Shown in pieces: positions 58,826 through 64,000 of a stretch of DNA of 64,000 nucleotides. The stretch comes from Arthrinium phaeospermum. Taxonomy: Eukaryota; Ascomycota; Sordariomycetes; Amphisphaeriales; Apiosporaceae. The stretch's first letter is position 1. Each line of letters starts with the position of its first letter. The translations under genes were made by a program, and so were the position numbers. The notes under the pieces were generated by a model. It saw only the letters and a list, made by a program, of their open reading frames with translations, was not told where the DNA came from and ran no database searches. Location of the stretch: the NCBI GenBank assembly GCA_006503535.1, contig QYRS01000001.1, positions 2,604,001-2,668,000 on the forward strand. The letters run 5' to 3'.

Positions 58826-60630
58826 ATGCTGGCCATTGTCGTCATCGTAGGATTGCTCGTTCTCGAGATCGGACGCCGGATCTACAACAACAAACGGCAG
58901 CTCCAGGTGTGTAATGCCAAGCCCAGACTGATTTCAAGAAGCTTACGACGGTGCCGCAGGAACTCGATCTAATCGGCAGTAAACATGGATGCCAACCGCC
59001 TCCCTTGCTCGAAAACCAAAGACCTCTGGGAGTCGATCGTCTCGAGCAGATATTCAGGGCGAACACCGAGTCACGTCTGATGGAGCTGTTCTTGTTCCAT
59101 TTCCGCCAGACCGGGTGGACACTGAAGCAGGTCTTCTTGGGCACGCCCGCATACGGCACTGTTGAACCCGAGAACCTGGAGGCACTGTTGTCGTCGAAAT
59201 TTCAGGGTGAGTTCGCTCCCTAGCCAGGTTGAAGTATACGTCTATGTTTGTTTTACTCAATTATGGTCAGACTTTGACAATGGACCAAGACGACACATAA
59301 CGTTCCCCATGTTCGGTGACGGCATCTTCACGCAGGATGGCGAGCCCTGGAGGAAGTCTCGGGACATGCTGAGACCGCAGTTCTTCCATAGGCACTATGA
59401 AGATCTCGAGGTTTTCAAGGGGCCGCTGGACGACCTTTTGGATGCACTGCCCAATTCCGGAGTTGTTGACTTACAGCCACTCTTCTTCCGGCTCACACTT
59501 GACGTCACAACGGCTTTCCTATTCGGAGAGTCTGTTCACAGTCTCAGATCCACCACCCATCGCTTTGCCGACGCTTTCGATGCGGCACAGCAGACAGTGG
59601 CGAAGAGATTCCGCTTGCTCGATCTGTATTGGCTCATTGGCGGCAAGAGTTTCCACCAAGCCTGTGAAGAGGTCAGACAGTTTGCAGACGAGATCATCGA
59701 CCAAAACTTGACCAAGAAGGATACAAGGGGCCAAAGTAGATTCCTCCAGTCTGTGGCCAAGGAAACCGCAGACAGAACCGCTCTGAGGGGACAGATCATC
59801 AACATTCTGACTGCCGGACGCGACACCACCGCATGCCTCCTGTCGTGGATGTTGTGAGTGCGCCCTCTTTTACGCATGCCTGCATGTAGCTGTTTGCTAT
59901 GTAGCTTTAGCTAACTTCAACTCATTAGTTTCCTACTCGTTAGACATCCGCCTGTCATGAAGAAGCTGCAGGAAGAGGTGGACCACTTGGGTACACTGGG
60001 AGATACGCTTGAAAGATCGCATCTTAAGGATGCTAGGTATCTGCAAAATGTCATGAAAGAAAGTTGGTTTCCTCCATCTGATATTTATGGGCCGAATGCT
60101 GACAAGTACCTAGGTTTGACATAGCATTGCGACTGTACCCTTCGGTACCTGTCAATACCCGTTGCGCTGTCAGGACCACTGTGTTGCCAACGGGCGGTGG
60201 ACCAGACCGGAAATCGCCAATTTTGATCCCAAAGGGCCGCGCCGTGGCGTTCAGCGTGTACACCATGCATCGGCGACCTGACCTCTTTGGGATGGACGCA
60301 GAAATATTCCGCCCGGAGAGGTGGGATGAGGATATGCCTATGAACCACGACCCAACCCACCAGAGATGGGCTTACATACCATTTAGTGCTGGTCCACGAA
60401 CTTGCCTTGGCTGTAAGCTACTCAGACAAACACCCGACACAGGAATATAAGCTGACTCTATCCCAGTGGACTTTGCCCTGACTGAAGCTGCGTACGCGGT
60501 AGTGCGTATAATTCAGAAATACCCTTCAATTCGTCTCCCTAAGGGAGAGGTTGTCGAGTTGGCAGGGGTAGAAAAACAAAAGATGACTCTTGTTCTGCAA
60601 ATCAAGGATGGCTGCAAGGTGGAACTGTAG
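58826..60630 (+). CDS. Cytochrome P450, CYP52-type (fatty acid / alkane hydroxylase-like)
   Basis: ER-anchored monooxygenase of 498 residues. Exons are 58826-58906, 58960-59206, 59271-59853, 59929-60062, 60125-60412 and 60467-60630; all phases agree and the total is 1497 nt. The N-terminal anchor is MLAIVVIVGLLVLEIG. The helix C region reads DGEPWRKSRDMLRPQF, the I-helix oxygen-binding motif is AGRDTTA, the ExxR motif is ETLRLYP (split by an intron after Glu), PERW follows, and the heme motif is FSAGPRTCLG with the axial Cys. The sequence after it (LDFALTEAAYAVVRIIQKYP) is characteristic of the CYP52 clan, whose members hydroxylate n-alkanes and fatty acids at the terminal carbon. The actual substrate is not inferable. 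Its stop codon lies about 55 bp from that of the convergent esterase gene. Confidence 0.9.
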
Positions 60631-60685
60631 AACACTTGGCTACAACGTTGTTGTCTTTCATGATTGCCGGGTTTGAATGTATAGT

Positions 60686-61927
60686 CTACGAGACAAGCTC
60701 GTCCGCCTCTTCCTTTCTCATGATCCGGATGGATTCTGTCGCCTCATTCCATCGTCGCGCAATCGCGCCGGGCGCAGCTTCTGAGTACCTGATCAGCGTT
60801 GCTGCGACAAGTGGGTAGCCCGGCGCGGCTCGAGAAGCAAATTTGCACATGTGTCGGTGTTCGGCACGGATGCCTGCGCGCTCTGTATCGTCAAGGATCG
60901 GGGCGGCAGATGTTTCCGTTACAATCTAGTCGGTCAGCTCTTTGGCGCACTTGCTGTGGTCAGACACCAGGTACGAAGATGAGATACTTACATAGTCATA
61001 TTTGGCACCGAGATCAGTTTTTAATTGCTCCCAGAAGAAGAAGACATGGAATCTCTTCATTTTGGGTTGGAAGTTATCTGTGATCTCCTGGAGAATCTCT
61101 GAACCGTCTTTTAGGCCACTGAGAAGTTGAGAATCTGTATCAATCACCTTGGACGGTATCGAGGAAGAAACCATACGTTGGGCGTATGAGGCGAGATTGG
61201 CCCGACTGCTACCGTTATGAGGTGTGCCGAAGAACAGCATGGCGTATGTAGAGACGAAAAGAGCATGGACGTGTTCCATCTTCTTTCCCTTCCTGCTTTC
61301 TGCATAGATGAGTGCCTATGGAAATGAGTTAGTCACGACAGCAGCATAATGAAGACGATGGGGTCACGCACACGTTTGGCGATGATGCCGCCCAATGAGT
61401 GGCAAATAAAGATGAGTGGTCTGCGGGTTGCACCATTGATCTATGATATCGTCAGAAACCATCTCAGGCCTCACGTATGAGGGTAATGAGAACGAAGAGC
61501 AGCTGACTTACTGATCTGTCAGCAGCCAGTTCCTGTGCCAGGGTAGTCGCATGTTGTAGAAAGGTATCGGAAGAGGTTCTGTCGAACACTGCCGCTACAT
61601 TGGCCGGGTAGCTGAATGTCATGATGCGGCTGTTTCGGAGGTCTCGAGGGAGCATCTCCCCGTCGCCGAGCCAGAAGCTCTTTGTTTTCTCAGCAGTGAA
61701 AGATTTCACCGCATGACCATTGAGCCCGTGGATAGCCACGATGCTGTGGGAGGATGAGCCGAGTGATACGCAGAAAGGGCAAAGGCGATGTGGACTCACT
61801 CGACTGTTGGTTTCTCGCCACAGTGTACAGTTGTTAGTGCAGCTGTTTCTTCGACATCCAAGTCAAGTACATTGTCCTCTTGAGTCTCTTGGAAACAGCA
61901 TAGACCTAAGATCTTCTTCAGCACCAT
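60686..61927 (-). CDS. Stand-alone SesB-like alpha/beta-hydrolase (putative lipase/esterase effector)
   Basis: Single-domain protein of 330 residues, five exons: 61927-61800, 61743-61512, 61440-61372, 61315-60992 and 60925-60686; all phases agree. The N-terminus, MVLKKILGLCCFQETQE, is basic-amphipathic with two Cys and could attach to membranes. The hydrolase starts IVAIHGLNGH and keeps the nucleophile elbow as ICHSLGGIIAKR (Ser135). The central part reads LFFGTPHNGSSRANL and ITDNFQPKMKRFHVFFFWEQ, and the catalytic His region is RAEHRHMCKF. The domain is clearly homologous to the N-terminal domain of the NLR 2.4 kb away, and its first intron sits at the same site and phase. No NB-ARC or repeats follow; it ends KEEADELVS. 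Stand-alone SesB-type proteins are known effector partners of fungal NLRs; that role here is inferred. Confidence 0.85.
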
Positions 61928-62665
61928 GTTGAAATAAGAAGGTGGCAGATACGGTGTTACGATTGTGCGGTTTCTATGTTGGGGATACTGGCTGGGGCGC
62001 TTTGAGGTTGCTGGAATTGTTCGATAGAGAAGGGAACAAGCGATGATTCCTTCCATATAACGCTAAGATGGCATAGGGGCAGGTTCGGTTAGCATCCGGG
62101 TAAGCCCGAAGCCTGCCTACATACAGAGCGCTGCACTGCGAGAGAGGTCTTGAGCGATACCCCCTGCATGAGTATGGGCGCAAGTCCTCAACCCCGCACC
62201 GCGTCCGGTTGAAACGGTGATTGATGGTGGCTGGCATGGGTGCTCCGGCTCAACCAACCGAATGCTTGGGGCCTATCGCAAACGTCTGCAAGTACCTGTG
62301 CATTGCTGCACATATATACCAGGATACGGCTCGGCCTTTTTGGCACCATCTCGCACCCTGTAGTTCTCGTACCTTGTAGTGAAACGACAACCGAAGTTTC
62401 TTGTGTTTCCGTTCATGCAACATCCCATCCCGAAGCCGCCGAACTGGATACGATTAGCAATTTGATATAACGAAGCGAGGCGCTTAGAGTTACTACAACC
62501 ATTCAATAGTCTTTAGGCCAGTTAGCAAACCATGACATCGGCCGTATTAGTATCGTATACTTCCAAAGATCGGAATCAGTATATAAATAGTCAAGCAAAT
62601 CATAAAGGGCAAAATCGTATATACCAGCTGCAGTCTCAGCTGCAGTCTAAACATCAAAAACCACC
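61928..62665. other. Intergenic region
   Basis: The 5' leader and promoter of the stand-alone esterase gene and the 3' flank of the DUF2264 gene. No frame supported. Confidence 0.5.
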
Positions 62666-64000
62666 CTAGGCCTTCATCTCATCCTTGAGCCACTCAGGAA
62701 TCTGCGGCGCCTTCTCCCAGCCATCCAGATAACTCTCCCTCGGGACGCCGTCGCCGGACGGCTTGGCATAGATAGCCGAGACGTACCAGACGGTCTCTCC
62801 CTGCTTGACAGTGTGCTGCAGCGTGGGGATGACGGTGCGGCTCTCGAGGAGGTTGGAGTTGGGGTCGGCGTTGACGAGCATGGCGCTGCGCCCGACCTGC
62901 TTCTCGTCCTCGAGCGCCTTGATGCCCACCGCCCCCGCCCTCAAGGACACGGCGAAGGCGCCCTTCCCACCCGCGGCCCAGCCCTCGGGCGTGTTGAGGT
63001 CGTAGTTGCCGATGATCTTGGGAAAGGTCCCCTCGCCGCCCTTTTTCTCGGCGTCGTACAGATCAAGGTAGCGCCCGTCCGGCTCCCGCTGGTTGCGGAT
63101 GGCGAAGGACCCGTCCGCCGTCATGACCTCGCGGCCCGCCGCCTCGATGCGGTGCGCCCGCAGGTGCCAGTTGGGCGTCGCCTCGGCGGGCGGGACGAGC
63201 GTGGTGCGCACCGTGACGTCGCGGAACGGCTTCCAGACCGAGACCAGCACGGGCGTGATCTCGTTGTTGGCGCCGTCGTCGTCGTCGGTCCCGCGCGTCT
63301 CGAGCCCCGCGTACTCGGACGCCCGCCGCGTCTTCCAGTACTCGCCCCCGTCGTCCGACAGGCCCAGCTGCGACGCCAGCGCGTACTGCTCTAGCGTCAG
63401 GAGCCCCGGAGGCACCGAGTAGCCGTAGGCGCTGCTGTAGGCGAAGGAGCCGTATTTGGCGTGCGTGCCCTTCATCGGGTACCCGCAGGCCTGGCCCGAC
63501 GAGAGGAGCATGTGATGCCCTCCGAGGGAACTGTGGTTGGTCATAAACTCCCGGTTAGAAAGGCTCTACGCTTGTGTCTAAAGAAGTACATACCTCACGA
63601 TATGCCCAGGATGTTTCAGCCCTTTAACCTTGGGAATGGCATCTCGAGGAAGCTCTTCCTCTGAAGTCCAAAAGGGGTGCTCGGGTGGCACTGCTAAGCA
63701 GATGAACCCAAGGCATGCCCAGTACTATAAGGCGTTAGCTAAGATCTTCCAGCCCCTTTGTAAATCGGCTCTTACAGGGCTCCCGGGGCTGTTGTAGTTT
63801 TCAGCCATCTATGGAATCATTAGCACCTTTTTCGATACGAGATTGATATTTAGGGGCTGGTGATGTACTTACATACATGTTTGGGTACGAATACCCAATC
63901 GTGAGAGTACCACTCGGACTCCAAATGTCTGGCTGCGTCTGCCACCACCTCAGGTGCCGAAGCACTAGCCCCTTTACCATTCCCCACGTTAAGGGGGCAG
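62666..64000 (-). CDS. DUF2264-family protein, 5' part outside the window
   Basis: Partial gene. Exons seen on the minus strand are 64000-63873 (continuing outside), 63808-63776 (a 33-nt micro-exon encoding [11 protein letters not shown]), 63724-63594 and 63530-62666; phases agree. Conserved DUF2264 blocks are visible: [47 protein letters not shown], the Ser/Gly motif around [20 protein letters not shown] and [14 protein letters not shown]2264 proteins are predicted alpha/alpha-toroid proteins often found near carbohydrate-active enzymes, but no activity is firmly established. The C-terminal ~270 residues form a beta-rich extension ending [11 protein letters not shown]. The final coding exon is markedly GC-rich. 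Confidence 0.85.

Noticed and set aside
61464..61799. Stand-alone esterase as a truncated NLR pseudogene
   Set aside because: All five exons splice in phase to a complete hydrolase domain with Ser and His retained and a clean stop, and no NB-ARC remnants follow downstream.
1..64000. CRISPR array or bacterial operon structure
   Set aside because: Spliced eukaryotic genes throughout; no regularly spaced short repeats apart from microsatellites.

Overview
The window is nuclear DNA of a filamentous ascomycete (Pezizomycotina). Genes are split by short introns (about 50-120 bp) with GTRNGT donors, and the gene set is fungal: NatB catalytic subunit, an RGS-LOV photoreceptor, Elongator Elp5, a proteasome alpha subunit, Vps55, Sec22, TRAPPII Trs120, a CYP52-type P450, an NB-ARC/TPR NLR and a SesB-like esterase. 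I cannot fix the class or genus from sequence alone. Exon coordinates were worked out by hand from splice consensus, reading-frame phase and family conservation.

Layout. 1-18.3 kb: single-copy, mostly housekeeping genes: SDR, Naa20 (-), an unknown acidic protein, RGS-LOV (-), an aspartic protease (-), Elp5, proteasome alpha-6 (-), Vps55 and a LOG-family protein (-). 19.07-30.27 kb: a nearly G/C-free block with the hallmarks of saturated repeat-induced point mutation (RIP). Both edges carry an imperfect terminal inverted repeat. Three diverged copies of a ~1.2 kb unit (one inverted) and a ~0.2 kb direct repeat are still visible inside. I read it as one or more nested DNA transposons destroyed by RIP. 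30.6-48.2 kb: CLPTM1-family membrane protein, a Cys-rich CaaX protein, Sec22 (-), an Asx/DEUBAD-like protein, an F-box-like protein (-) and Trs120 (-). 49.5-54.6 kb: a second SDR (-) and phosphoserine aminotransferase. 54.7-61.9 kb: an NLR (-) and a CYP52-type P450 in divergent orientation, with a stand-alone esterase (-) homologous to the NLR's N-terminal domain placed tail-to-tail with the P450. 62.7-64 kb: the 3' part of a DUF2264 gene that runs off the window.

Two themes matter most. First, the NLR/esterase locus: the NLR's built-in hydrolase domain has Gly where the stand-alone protein keeps the nucleophile Ser, which suggests a catalytically dead sensor beside a live effector. Second, about ten conserved genes, including an essential proteasome subunit, show single-base-scale frameshifts, mostly in homopolymers and nine of them in the first 31 kb. 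This looks more like consensus error than biology, and gene models in the left half should be read with that in mind.
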